Shown here in pieces: positions 1 to 9,750 of a stretch of DNA of 29,267 nucleotides. Made by a program: the position numbers and the translations under genes. How positions within the stretch are numbered: the first letter of the stretch is position 1; every line of letters starts with the position of its first letter. The stretch comes from Euryarchaeota archaeon UBA91. Its GTDB lineage: Archaea; Thermoplasmatota; Poseidoniia; Poseidoniales; Poseidoniaceae. The stretch covers positions 10,908 to 40,174 of the forward strand of contig DAMU01000110.1 of NCBI GenBank assembly GCA_002499705.1. Direction: 5' to 3'. A model generated the notes under the pieces. The model had not been told where the DNA came from, made no database searches, and saw nothing but the letters and a program-made list of their open reading frames with translations.

Positions 1-3000
1 GTTGTTCAAATCGGTGCTGGCAAGGGAATCTCCTTTGACGGTGCTTGTGACCAAATGACCATCAACGGTAACAGTTCTGCACATGTCCTTTTCGAAGCAC
101 TTGATTCAGAATGGCTTGGAATGGCATTTACCGATGACTGTTCAACAGGCACTGATGATCGCCACGTCTTCTCATACGTTGACTTCAAGAACACCTCTGA
201 TGCTGCTATTGCTGCAGGTTCTCGCCACGGCTCAAACCCAAGCTCGAACGGCAACGTTGGTAACTTCACAATGGATCACGTGACCTTCACCAATGTCGGC
301 TCTGCTTTCTCTCACGGAAGCGGACAGGGCACTGTTGTGTCGATGAACGAATTCGATGTTAACGGAGCAGACAGCTCATGTTTCGACTTTGCAGAAAACT
401 CAGTCGTTTCCTTGACAGAAGGTAGCATGACGAACTGTAACACTGATGGTAATGCCGGCGGCGGTGCTATTGTCAACGTTGGAGGCTCTACAACAGGTTC
501 ACTCTTCTTGGAGAACACAACCATCAGCAATGCCTACGTCAACTTGATTGATGTCGACTTGCAAATGGTCACTGTTTCAAACGTTACTGCTACTGCAACA
601 TCGACTCAAACTGGTGATGCAATTGGTTCCGCTGGTGGAAGCGGCAGTGAAGTTGTCTTGCACAACTTCGATGCTAGTGACTACTCGTCGGTTTCGATTG
701 ACGCAATGGGTATGATTTCGTTGACCGACGTCGACTTTGGCACAGCATCAATGGAATTCCTTCCTGGTGGAAGTGCAACTTCATCCGCTGCAGGTGCCTC
801 TGGCGATAACGCAGTCTTTGACGACGTTACCGGTGGAAACATGATGATGCGAAACGTCCAACCTGGAACATTCACTGATGTTTCTGTTGGCGACTTGACC
901 GTCACTGGAAACCCTGTGAACTCAGATGTGATTAACATGAACAACCTTGACGCTGGAGATGTAATCGTCTCTGGTTGCGGTTGGAATGTTATTGCAGACA
1001 GTATGAGCGCAGACCGTTTGTCTTCAAACGGATGTTCTGCTGCTGCAAACACAATCGTTGTGTCTGGCTCAACTCTTAGCCACTCCTCAACCTCAGAGTC
1101 TGCAATCTATGCACGATATTCTGATGTTACCATGGGTGAAAGCGCAGTAACTTCCTCAACAGCAGGAACCGGTAGTGTTTACCTCGCACAAGCAGATACC
1201 AACTCTGATATCCGTCTTGTCGCAGTTACACAAAACGGTGACGACTGTGCAGATTCCTCCGGTGCTACCGGAGATTGTGACATCGATGTTGCGTCCTCTT
1301 CGTCTGAAGTCTGGTATGGTGGACTGGCAACAGTTCGCACCTACCGAATGGCTTTGGTTGGTGGAACTCCAACTCAAATCTTCAAGTCTGGACACACAGT
1401 CACTGCTGCAGTGATTGACAGTTCTTCCTCTGAATTGTTTGAAGTTGGAAGTCACGTCACAGATACTGCAGGTTCTGCAAGTGTTTGGGTTATTACAGGA
1501 GATGATTCTGGTAACGCATACGCAGACCACAACATCCGTGCGTTCGGTCCTGCCGGACAGAACGAAACAATGTCCAGCGACTCTTGGTATCCTACTGCAG
1601 GATTTACCATTGGAAGCAGCATTGACCTCTTGCTCGAACCAGCACCTGTTGACTTCGATCAAGCAGGCATGGACTGTGCTTGGATGGACAACTATGTTGA
1701 TCCAAACAACGGAGCATCTCTTCCAACCAACGGAACAACTGCATCCGGACACACAATCTTTGAGTTTGATGGAACACCAATGACCCTCTCAGCGGATCTC
1801 AACCTTGACGGTTGTATGATGATTTTGAAGGGTTCATCCTTGAAGGTGAAGAGTTCGGCTACAAGTTCGCCGGTTCTCACTTTGAGCAACGGTGGTTCAG
1901 TTGCAGTCACAGTTTCACCTGATACTGGTGCAGTTGGTGCAATTCGAGCGTTCTCGAGTTCGTATGGTCTTAACATTGATATCGTGAGTGGCTCCCTCAT
2001 CCTTGATGGCGGAACAATCCGTGATGTTGCTCAAGATTCGTCGACTGGCGCTGCTCTCATGATCGGCTCTGGTGCAACATTGCAAATGATGAACAATGCA
2101 GCAATCTATGGCTCATCTGCAAGCAGTGACTCAATGGCTACTGTGAAGGTTGATGGTGGAACCGTCAGCATCGCAGATTCCTCCATTATCAACAATGGAC
2201 AAACAGGAACCGCACTTTGGGTTGAAGCAGCAGGTGGCTCAATTGACAACATTATCGTCAAGAACGCAGCTGTTGGAATTCAAGCATACAACGGTGCTCC
2301 TCAAATCGATGGATTCACTTCCACCGACAACGTCGTTGGTGTGGATGTCTACGGTGGTATGTCTCTACCTACCATTTACCGCAGCACACTTCTTAGCGGC
2401 CAAAGCACTGGATGGACAACCTACAAGGTTGACTTGTCAACTTACTTGGCAAACGACTACATCCAAGTTGGATGGAACAGTATTTACGGTGGCGGTAACG
2501 CTCACCCATCATACAACTATGCAACAAGCAAGTACTACATGATCACCGACCGATACAACATTGAGTTGGAAGATGATGCAGGAAACGCTTGGAACATTAG
2601 CAGTTCCTCTGATCTTGGATACTACCCATACAGCGCTGCAGACCCAGCATCTGGAGATGGCACACATGCCACATACACCGCAGGCGCAGCCGGTGGTGTT
2701 CCAAGTTGGAACTGTAACAGCTATGGATACAGTTACGGACCGAACTATCCATCTTCGTTTGAAGGATACTTCTACTACATCTGGCAAACCATGGCAGGAA
2801 CAAACCCTGGATACCCAGGTTACTACCAAGCACCTCCGCAATTCGGATTTGACTGGGAAAACATCGATGGCGTTAGCCCATCTGGTTCCTATGCTTACTA
2901 CCCATACCACTACTGGGGCTTCTACTACACCTCCTACCACGGTGGACAAGGTGTCTACAAGCCTCCTGAAGGATACACTGGTTCATACAACGTCTGTATT

Positions 3001-6000
3001 GACTACGCATACTCATATTACATGAACGCTGGACAAGGTGCACGTTTGACCATGCCAATGGTCGACATCTCTGCAAGCAACCTCTCGAAGGTTTCGCTGT
3101 ATATCGATGTCCTCCACAACCGTGCTGACAACTTCCAAGACCGCTTGGAAATCGTTGCACGAGCAGGAAACTCTGTATCAACTCTCATCGATGATGACTA
3201 TGTTCGTGAATCTGGAACTCCGCTCTTCAAGGACGGAACAATCACCGGTGCTGACACTGGTGTTTCAGTTGGTGGCTCTTTCGCTGCTGCTCACTTCCAA
3301 GACATCACAGTGACCAACCCTACTGATGCAGGATTCGAAGTTTCGGGTCAAGTTGCTTCAACTTCGGATGGAATCACCGTAACCGGTGGAGACTATGGTG
3401 TCCTTATTGGAAACTCAGCATCCGGATCTATGGATCTTGACAACCTCGACCTTGATGGTCAAGGAACTGCTGGTGTTTACTACGCGAAGGACATTACTGG
3501 ATCACTCTCTGGTTCAGTCGTGAACAGCGCTGGTGCAGCATTCAAGTATGGTCAAAACACAGATAATGACGTAAGTTTCGATAGCATGTCGATTTCATCG
3601 AACGCTATCGGTGTTGAAACAGATGGCGCTGGAGATATTACTCTGACTGATGTTACCATGGGTAACACAAAGGATGTTGTAATTAACAGTGCAGCAAATG
3701 TTGACTTTATCGAAGGAACTGTTGACTCGACAAGCGTCGAAGTTACCGGAACCGGTATGTTCACTCGAATGCGCCAACTCGATGTCACATTGACTGCAGA
3801 CAGCTCACCTGTTGCTGACGCAACCGTCACACTGATTGACGCAGATGGCGCATCAGCTGGAAATGGAATTACAGACTCGCTCGGTGTTGCAGAAGGTCTC
3901 GTCTTTGAGACTGCAACTGTTAACGCTGCACAAGGTCTCGTTATCCCATCACTGTCTGGATATGAAGTCATGAGTGTTGCAGAGGTTGCATACTCATACA
4001 CATCTTCAACCAACAACATTGCTGACTTCCGATATGCATCACAATCTGTAAGTTTGACTGATGCAAGTGGAAACACTGCAACTGTCCCATTGACAACACA
4101 GATTACTGAGCGTGTATGTTGGTATTCAACCAGCACTGCATTTACTACAGTCGCTCCGTGTGCAGGTTCGTTCTCGACTTCGGGTTCACGAACTCTTGAT
4201 GACGGTAGCGGTGGAACAGTCAACGAATATGGTTACTATGGTGGATTCGCTACAAGCCAATCCAACAATGTCATCATGGTTGACGTTCCTTACTTCTACC
4301 TCAAGTCTGCAAGCACATATGACTTCAACGGGTCAACTATCCTGTCGACCGGTGCATATGATTACTACAACACACAACGTTGGTACACACGAAACCCATA
4401 CGGTGCTGAACTCTTCATGAATGATGCAGCAGTGTATGGTGTTTCTTCTGATGACCAAGGAGATATGTATGGTGTTGAAATCGGATACTACGGTTCTCCG
4501 ATTACGAGCTTCCATGCAAACAACACCGTGTTCTCGAACGTTGCTAAGTTAGAGTTTACCAATGGATACCGATCTTCGTTCTCGACCTATAACTGGGAAA
4601 TTGATGACGTTTCAATTACGAACTCAACAATCTCTCACTTCCAGGGATACCAACAACTGAACAACGCTATCCAATATACGGATATCTGTATGGTTCTTGG
4701 TGGCGGTGACGGTGCATTCGTAAGTGGAAACACTTTCAACGACTGTGGTGTCGGTGTTATGCTACAACGTTCAAACTACTACAACTACCACACAGCGGAC
4801 ACCTATGGTGCTGATAACGCAACAATCACCAACAACGTGTTCAACGATGGAGGAGAAATTGCTGACATTTGGCTCTACACGAACGGATACTCCGATGACG
4901 CCGTAATTAGCGACAACGTGATCAACAGCGTCGATGCAGCAGCTGCCGCAATTGCAGTCTACAACGGACAACACACACGTACGACCATTTCTGGCAACAC
5001 AATTAATGCTGGAACTGATGGAATTTACATGTCAGATGCTCGTGACTATCACATCACAGACAACAACATCAACGGTGGTGGAGATGCCGCATACGCCGGT
5101 ATGTCCATTGTTGGTGGATACGGTGATATCGATAACAACTCTCTCGTCGATGCAGACGGTGGATTGATTGTCGATTCTGCTACTGGACCACCTGCTCCTA
5201 CCACTTCACTGTGCTCAATTGGCCGATACTCATACAACTACGGTCCTGCAACATGTAACGTCAACCTTGCTACTGGTAAAACAATGCAAGTTAACATCGA
5301 AACAGACAGCTGGGGATACGAAGCTAGTATCACCATCTTGAAGCCTGATGGAACAACTGACAGTTGGAGCAGTTACACGTTTAGCAGCAACACAGAATAC
5401 ACACCATTGGCAACATACACTGATGCTGGAAACTACACCTTGACTCTACGTGACACTTACGGTGACGGTGGAACCAACGTTTACATGGTTGAAGGCGGCA
5501 CTGCTGGTGGATACTCTGGACCAACAATTGCTGATAACACCATTACAACTTCACCTGGTCGAACTGCACCATCTGCAGTTGGACTCGTGTTTGAAGACTG
5601 CACAGGTATTTCGATCAGCTCTGCTCGAAACACCATAACATTGTCAGACAACGCAATGTCTCTAAGCAACTGTGACGTGACTGACGTCGACTCTGTCCTT
5701 CAAGGTGCAGGCGACTCATTGACTGTCGGAATTGATGCTGATGATGCGAACGGTGACCTCTTGACACTATCAGGAACCACAATTGCAGGATTCGCAACTG
5801 GTGTTGAAAAGACCAGTGGTGAACTTACACTGACTGGTGATTCGTCAATCTCTGGCGATGACTTTGGTGTCTATGTGGATGATGCAACTGTCGTAGCGAT
5901 TAACGCAGCAGTTAACGGTGGAACTACCGGAACTGGATTGCATGTTGTTGACAGTGATGATGTTTGGGTCTACCCAATGGACGCATCTGGTCTTGTTGGA

Positions 6001-9000
6001 ATGTATGTCGAAAACTCACCATTCCGATGGGATGGAGGCACATCGACTGCAACAACTGCATTGGAAGTTTCAGAATCCGTTGGGTCTGTTGAAAACATGA
6101 CCTGGTCTGCTTCTGATGTCCAGATTGATGCTGGCAGCAATGCATACATCACCTCGATTGGAAACACAATTGATGCAAGCAAGTTGGTTGTCGCAGCCTC
6201 TGCGACCATTGATGAAGCAAACTTGTTCTCAATGGATTCAACCCACTTGACCGCTGCACCTACTGCTGAAGTTGCTATGTTGATTCAATCAACTGACGGA
6301 ACACGTGCATCATATGTCTCAACAAGTTTCCAACCTGAAGTCATGAACGTTGATGGTTCTGACGAAGACTGGAACGGTGGTAACGCCCTCAACCCATCTG
6401 GCTACGCAATGCCTGGTATGATGAGCGGAGACGGAACCAACGACATGATGGTTACATACATCGAAGGCGATGACCTCTACATCGGTTTGACCGGTGAAGA
6501 TCTCGCTGTAAGTGACGCGCTCATCTACCTCAGCGTTGATGGCAGCGGAAGCAACACTGGATACAATCTCGGTGGCTCTCACACATTGCCATTCCAAGCC
6601 AACTACGTGCTTTGGGCTGACAGTGATTCGTCCTTTGACTTGTATAGCTACGGTTTCCTCGGATGGGGTCCAACAACACTCAGTTCAGCGAATGTGGATG
6701 TTTCATCCTCGAGCACCTTGACTGAAATTTCCATCCCATTCTCACGAATTGGTGGAACTCCAACTCAGGTTGACATTGTGGCAATCGTTCAGGGAGAGAC
6801 AACTGCTGATGTCAGCACTGTCCACCCAACGCAAACCATTGACTCTTCAAACACATTGCAAACCTTCAGTGAATACATGACTGTTGAATTGACAAATGAC
6901 GACCTTCTAACAGGTTCGATTGCTGATGAAGTTCTTGTCTACCGTTCATACAAGGGTTCCAACACTCCAAGTGTTGCTAAGAACTACGATGTTATGATTA
7001 AGACTCAAGCAGACTGTGAATACGATTGGGCTACAGCAACAGACTTGTCTCTTGCTACCAACGTTGAAATCGACCTTGATATGGCACGTGCATGCCCTGA
7101 AATTCAGGCATCTCTTGCAGACATCACTGTTGCTGAAGACTCGGGTGCTTACACCTTCAGCCTAACAAACATGGCTGACGACGTTCAAGACCTCGAAGCA
7201 GACCTCACATGGACTTCTGCTGATGGCAACATCGATGCATATGACGGCGTTCTTGTCGACTGGAACCAAAATGGACACACAGTGACCATTACTCCACTTG
7301 ACGACCAATTTGGAACCCTCGAATATGAGTTCGAAGTTACTGACAGCAACGGTTTGACTGACAAACACAACATTACTTTCGAAGTAACGAATGTGAATGA
7401 CGCACCAGTGATCTGCAACGTCCTTGAACTTGATTGCATGCCAATCTTCTCGGTTGACGACACATACAACAACATCCTTGCTGAAGGATTTGGAACACAC
7501 ACCAAGTATCTTGGTAACGTTTCCAACGCTTCCAGTTCCTACATCCGTGACATGGCAAACGAGCAATCGCCTGACCGCCAAATCTACGATTGGGCTGCAG
7601 CAGTAGACTCAACATGTGATGCATTCGCTGTTGAAGTTGATTCAGGAAACAACCTGGTTATTACTGAAAACACTGCTAATGAAAAGGGCGGCACATGCAC
7701 AGTAACTCTTGACTTGTCCGATAACGGTAACGAGAACACAGATGCTGCATCATTCGATGTTGACTTCTCAGTCGCACCGGTGAACGACGCACCTGTGATT
7801 TCCTTGCAAGATGCGAACAGTCAAAACTTGTTGTTGAACGACGCAGGTGACCGAGCTACTGGTGAAGGTGAATACATCACCATGACTGAAGACGATACCA
7901 ATGCTGACAACCTCACTTGGGATCTTCTACCATTGATGAGTGATGTTGACCACGATGTTCCAGCAGACCTCACTTGGACTGTTGAACCAACAAGTCAGTG
8001 TGCTTACACCAACTACTTCACAACCGCAATCGTTGGCACAGACCTCGTGTTCACCTTGATTCCAGACGCAACCACAAACGGTTACGATTGGGAAATTGAT
8101 TACATGAACGACAACGGTATTCACCAATTGCGACCAAATGGCCAGACCTTCTGTGCTATCAATTTGGTTCTCAAGGATACCGCTACTGCACCATCACACA
8201 CACCAAACTATGACCCAGCGATTATGCCAATTGCAGCATACGAGCAAGGTCAAGATGATGTTGTGATGTATGTTACAGTCGAGCGTGTTGCAGAAAACGT
8301 CGCTGACTATTCTATTGACGCTGTCTCTGGAATTAACTTCAACGGTATTACCAACATCATGACTGGCACCTATGTTCCTGTTACAGTGAACATCGACGCT
8401 GGTGGCGATGAAGGACCATACAACTACGATCACATGCTTGCAGTGACATTCCACACTGACGGACATTCAGAAGAAGAGTTTACTCGATACTACAATGTCC
8501 CAGCATACGGAACCAGCATTGATGTGAACGAAGATGTCTACATGACAAAGGATACGACCAAGGTCGAAGTCTCAATGGACGTTCTAACATGTTTGAACGA
8601 CCCATGTGACCTCACAGTTCCTGCGAGTGAGCGCTTCCAAACAGATGACCCAGAATCCCACCGTTCAAACAACGGCGGATCTCAAGGCTCTGCTTGGTCT
8701 GCTCCAGGTCAATACGGACAGAGTGCTTCTCAGACCTCTGAACGCCGACCAATGCTCGAAGACAACTACTGGTGTAACAACAGGCTAACAACCCTCGACT
8801 TGGATACTGCTGAAGCAAGTTCCGATTGGGGCAAGTGTAACGAATTCGCAGCAGGTTCAGAATCGTTCGGTGCTACCGGACAGGCTCTACCAAACGTTGT
8901 CCGCACCATCGGTGCCAGCGCTGTGCCTTCGTTCGCACCAAGCATTGTTGTCGTCAGCCTAACAGGTCTCTTTGTGAGTGCTCTTGCCTTCGCCAGCCGC

Positions 9001-9585
9001 CGTGCTGATGATGAGGAAGAAGTTACAGAGAAGTTCGAAGATGATGATATGGCAGTGAGCCCAGTTATTGCAACTATCTTGATGGTTGCAATCACCGTTG
9101 TTCTCTCCGGTGTCATCTATGTTTGGGCAAGTAGCCTTGCTGATACTGATGTCAAGGGTGTCCCTCGGGTCACTTTTGACATTGAGGACATTGACAGCTT
9201 CGATGTTGACAATGGTCACTGGCGAATCACCGTTCAATCTGCTGAAACTGACTTGGCTACCCAAGCAGTTGAAGTTCGTGTATTCTACGTGGACGGCAGT
9301 GGAGCGGACCAGATTGTGACTTACAATATGGCAGACACCAACGACGTTTATGGCTTCAATCCAGCGAACAGTGACTCTATGGTCACATTCGTCGATCAAG
9401 TCAACAACGAAGGTGACGACAAGGTTTCAACCTTCAACACAGGTGATACAATTTTCGTGCGAACACACGATTCTGAAGGAACACCACTTGAAGATGTTAC
9501 AATCACTCTATCCTACGCTCCAAATGTAGGAGATGGTGCGCTCTTGCGCTCCTGGAGTGGTTTGTCGTACAACCTTAACGCTTGA
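1..9585 (+). CDS. Giant surface adhesin-like protein with C-terminal pilin module (5' partial)
   Basis: The frame is open from base 1, so the real start lies upstream; the first ATG, at 55, sits inside coding sequence. More than 3190 residues are visible, rich in Asp, Ser, Thr, Gly and Asn. Most of it is short beta-strand repeats with recurring patterns such as ITNNVFND and ISGNTINAG, typical of right-handed parallel beta-helix (PbH1) proteins. Tyr/Gly-rich inserts lie near 2620-3030 and 4220-4410. A YTLTLRDTYGDGG segment lies near 5430-5480. A region beginning VDGSDEDWNGGN (about 6350-6860) resembles family 9-like carbohydrate-binding domains. Two cadherin-like domains end in VNDAP near 7393 and 7780. 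The C-terminus has a hydrophobic segment (8941-9000), an acidic linker and an archaeal pilin N-domain. Role inferred: cell-surface adhesion or glycan contact. No catalytic motif was recognised. Codon choice is strongly biased (AAC, TAC, GAC, CGA/CGT), suggesting high expression. Confidence 0.9.
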   Translation, partial: VVQIGAGKGISFDGACDQMTINGNSSAHVLFEALDSEWLGMAFTDDCSTGTDDRHVFSYVDFKNTSDAAIAAGSRHGSNPSSNGNVGNFTMDHVTFTNVGSAFSHGSGQGTVVSMNEFDVNGADSSCFDFAENSVVSLTEGSMTNCNTDGNAGGGAIVNVGGSTTGSLFLENTTISNAYVNLIDVDLQMVTVSNVTATATSTQTGDAIGSAGGSGSEVVLHNFDASDYSSVSIDAMGMISLTDVDFGTASMEFLPGGSATSSAAGASGDNAVFDDVTGGNMMMRNVQPGTFTDVSVGDLTVTGNPVNSDVINMNNLDAGDVIVSGCGWNVIADSMSADRLSSNGCSAAANTIVVSGSTLSHSSTSESAIYARYSDVTMGESAVTSSTAGTGSVYLAQADTNSDIRLVAVTQNGDDCADSSGATGDCDIDVASSSSEVWYGGLATVRTYRMALVGGTPTQIFKSGHTVTAAVIDSSSSELFEVGSHVTDTAGSASVWVITGDDSGNAYADHNIRAFGPAGQNETMSSDSWYPTAGFTIGSSIDLLLEPAPVDFDQAGMDCAWMDNYVDPNNGASLPTNGTTASGHTIFEFDGTPMTLSADLNLDGCMMILKGSSLKVKSSATSSPVLTLSNGGSVAVTVSPDTGAVGAIRAFSSSYGLNIDIVSGSLILDGGTIRDVAQDSSTGAALMIGSGATLQMMNNAAIYGSSASSDSMATVKVDGGTVSIADSSIINNGQTGTALWVEAAGGSIDNIIVKNAAVGIQAYNGAPQIDGFTSTDNVVGVDVYGGMSLPTIYRSTLLSGQSTGWTTYKVDLSTYLANDYIQVGWNSIYGGGNAHPSYNYATSKYYMITDRYNIELEDDAGNAWNISSSSDLGYYPYSAADPASGDGTHATYTAGAAGGVPSWNCNSYGYSYGPNYPSSFEGYFYYIWQTMAGTNPGYPGYYQAPPQFGFDWENIDGVSPSGSYAYYPYHYWGFYYTSYHGGQGVYKPPEGYTGSYNVCIDYAYSYYMNAGQGARLTMPMVDISASNLSKVSLYIDVLHNRADNFQDRLEIVARAGNSVSTLIDDDYVRESGTPLFKDGTITGADTGVSVGGSFAAAHFQDITVTNPTDAGFEVSGQVASTSDGITVTGGDYGVLIGNSASGSMDLDNLDLDGQGTAGVYYAKDITGSLSGSVVNSAGAAFKYGQNTDNDVSFDSMSISSNAIGVETDGAGDITLTDVTMGNTKDVVINSAANVDFIEGTVDSTSVEVTGTGMFTRMRQLDVTLTADSSPVADATVTLIDADGASAGNGITDSLGVAEGLVFETATVNAAQGLVIPSLSGYEVMSVAEVAYSYTSSTNNIADFRYASQSVSLTDASGNTATVPLTTQITERVCWYSTSTAFTTVAPCAGSFSTSGSRTLDDGSGGTVNEYGYYGGFATSQSNNVIMVDVPYFYLKSASTYDFNGSTILSTGAYDYYNTQRWYTRNPYGAELFMNDAAVYGVSSDDQGDMYGVEIGYYGSPITSFHANNTVFSNVAKLEFTNGYRSSFSTYNWEIDDVSITNSTISHFQGYQQLNNAIQYTDICMVLGGGDGAFVSGNTFNDCGVGVMLQRSNYYNYHTADTYGADNATITNNVFNDGGEIADIWLYTNGYSDDAVISDNVINSVDAAAAAIAVYNGQHTRTTISGNTINAGTDGIYMSDARDYHITDNNINGGGDAAYAGMSIVGGYGDIDNNSLVDADGGLIVDSATGPPAPTTSLCSIGRYSYNYGPATCNVNLATGKTMQVNIETDSWGYEASITILKPDGTTDSWSSYTFSSNTEYTPLATYTDAGNYTLTLRDTYGDGGTNVYMVEGGTAGGYSGPTIADNTITTSPGRTAPSAVGLVFEDCTGISISSARNTITLSDNAMSLSNCDVTDVDSVLQGAGDSLTVGIDADDANGDLLTLSGTTIAGFATGVEKTSGELTLTGDSSISGDDFGVYVDDATVVAINAAVNGGTTGTGLHVVDSDDVWVYPMDASGLVGMYVENSPFRWDGGTSTATTALEVSESVGSVENMTWSASDVQIDAGSNAYITSIGNTIDASKLVVAASATIDEANLFSMDSTHLTAAPTAEVAMLIQSTDGTRASYVSTSFQPEVMNVDGSDEDWNGGNALNPSGYAMPGMMSGDGTNDMMVTYIEGDDLYIGLTGEDLAVSDALIYLSVDGSGSNTGYNLGGSHTLPFQANYVLWADSDSSFDLYSYGFLGWGPTTLSSANVDVSSSSTLTEISIPFSRIGGTPTQVDIVAIVQGETTADVSTVHPTQTIDSSNTLQTFSEYMTVELTNDDLLTGSIADEVLVYRSYKGSNTPSVAKNYDVMIKTQADCEYDWATATDLSLATNVEIDLDMARACPEIQASLADITVAEDSGAYTFSLTNMADDVQDLEADLTWTSADGNIDAYDGVLVDWNQNGHTVTITPLDDQFGTLEYEFEVTDSNGLTDKHNITFEVTNVNDAPVICNVLELDCMPIFSVDDTYNNILAEGFGTHTKYLGNVSNASSSYIRDMANEQSPDRQIYDWAAAVDSTCDAFAVEVDSGNNLVITENTANEKGGTCTVTLDLSDNGNENTDAASFDVDFSVAPVNDAPVISLQDANSQNLLLNDAGDRATGEGEYITMTEDDTNADNLTWDLLPLMSDVDHDVPADLTWTVEPTSQCAYTNYFTTAIVGTDLVFTLIPDATTNGYDWEIDYMNDNGIHQLRPNGQTFCAINLVLKDTATAPSHTPNYDPAIMPIAAYEQGQDDVVMYVTVERVAENVADYSIDAVSGINFNGITNIMTGTYVPVTVNIDAGGDEGPYNYDHMLAVTFHTDGHSEEEFTRYYNVPAYGTSIDVNEDVYMTKDTTKVEVSMDVLTCLNDPCDLTVPASERFQTDDPESHRSNNGGSQGSAWSAPGQYGQSASQTSERRPMLEDNYWCNNRLTTLDLDTAEASSDWGKCNEFAAGSESFGATGQALPNVVRTIGASAVPSFAPSIVVVSLTGLFVSALAFASRRADDEEEVTEKFEDDDMAVSPVIATILMVAITVVLSGVIYVWASSLADTDVKGVPRVTFDIEDIDSFDVDNGHWRITVQSAETDLATQAVEVRVFYVDGSGADQIVTYNMADTNDVYGFNPANSDSMVTFVDQVNNEGDDKVSTFNTGDTIFVRTHDSEGTPLEDVTITLSYAPNVGDGALLRSWSGLSYNLNA
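8941..9582 (+). other. Membrane segment plus archaeal type IV pilin-like module at the end of the giant protein
   Basis: Two hydrophobic stretches lie back to back. The first is encoded at 8941-8994 (SIVVVSLTGLFVSALAFA) and is followed by SRR and an acidic linker ending in DDD. The second starts at M (9049) with AVSPVIATILMVAITVVL and runs on to VIYVWASSLAD, followed by a soluble beta-rich tail of about 145 residues. The second stretch matches the conserved N-terminus of archaeal pilins (Pfam Arch_pilin / DUF1628 type), which normally stands at the very start of a small protein behind a short class III signal peptide. Here it is in frame, with no stop, behind more than 3000 residues. An internal start at the ATG at 9049 is possible, but no strong ribosome binding site precedes it. 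Confidence 0.8.
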
Positions 9586-9616
9586 GCGTAATCGTATCTG
9601 ACAAATCGGATGCATT

Positions 9617-9647
9617 GAGGAGGGGCACATGCCCCTCCTCTTTGTCT
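9617..9647 (+). terminator. Perfect 10-bp hairpin terminator behind the giant gene
   Basis: GAGGAGGGGC at 9617-9626 pairs perfectly with GCCCCTCCTC at 9631-9640 around the loop ACAT, and is followed by TTTGTCT. It lies 31 bases behind the TGA at 9583-9585. It looks like a transcription terminator or 3'-end stabilising hairpin for the giant gene. The downstream T tract is short for a classical archaeal terminator. Confidence 0.65.
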
Positions 9648-9651
9648 CCCG

Positions 9652-9750
9652 CATCCCTGTAATGGGATGACTGTCTCTTTGGAGACAGAGAACCGCCCGA
9701 ACGCAGGGGGTTTCCGAAAGGGGCCCCCTGCCTTCGGCCCCCTTTTTCTT
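9652..9750 (+). other. Run of three further hairpins ending in a T-rich tract; possible structured RNA or tandem terminators
   Basis: Directly after the first hairpin come CATCCC/GGGATG (9652-9657 with 9664-9669, loop TGTAAT), CTGTCTC/GAGACAG (9671-9677 with 9682-9688, loop TTTG) and GCAGGGGG/CCCCCTGC (9703-9710 with 9724-9731). The tract CCCCCTTTTTCTTTT follows at about 9738-9751. An alternative pairing of AAAGGGGCC with GGCCCCCTTT (9717-9725 with 9737-9746) would put the last stem directly before the T run. The next gene starts at 9818. This may be a small structured RNA, a 3' untranslated region that protects a very long mRNA, or redundant termination. No known RNA family was recognised. 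Confidence 0.5.

Noticed and set aside
3552..4223. Long open frame (223 codons) on the minus strand inside the giant gene; others at 681-1052, 1156-1752 and 7162-7581
   Set aside because: They lie opposite a convincing coding frame. Its biased codon use (GAC, AAC, GTT, few reverse-complement stops) explains open antisense frames, and the translations show no recognisable family or domain.
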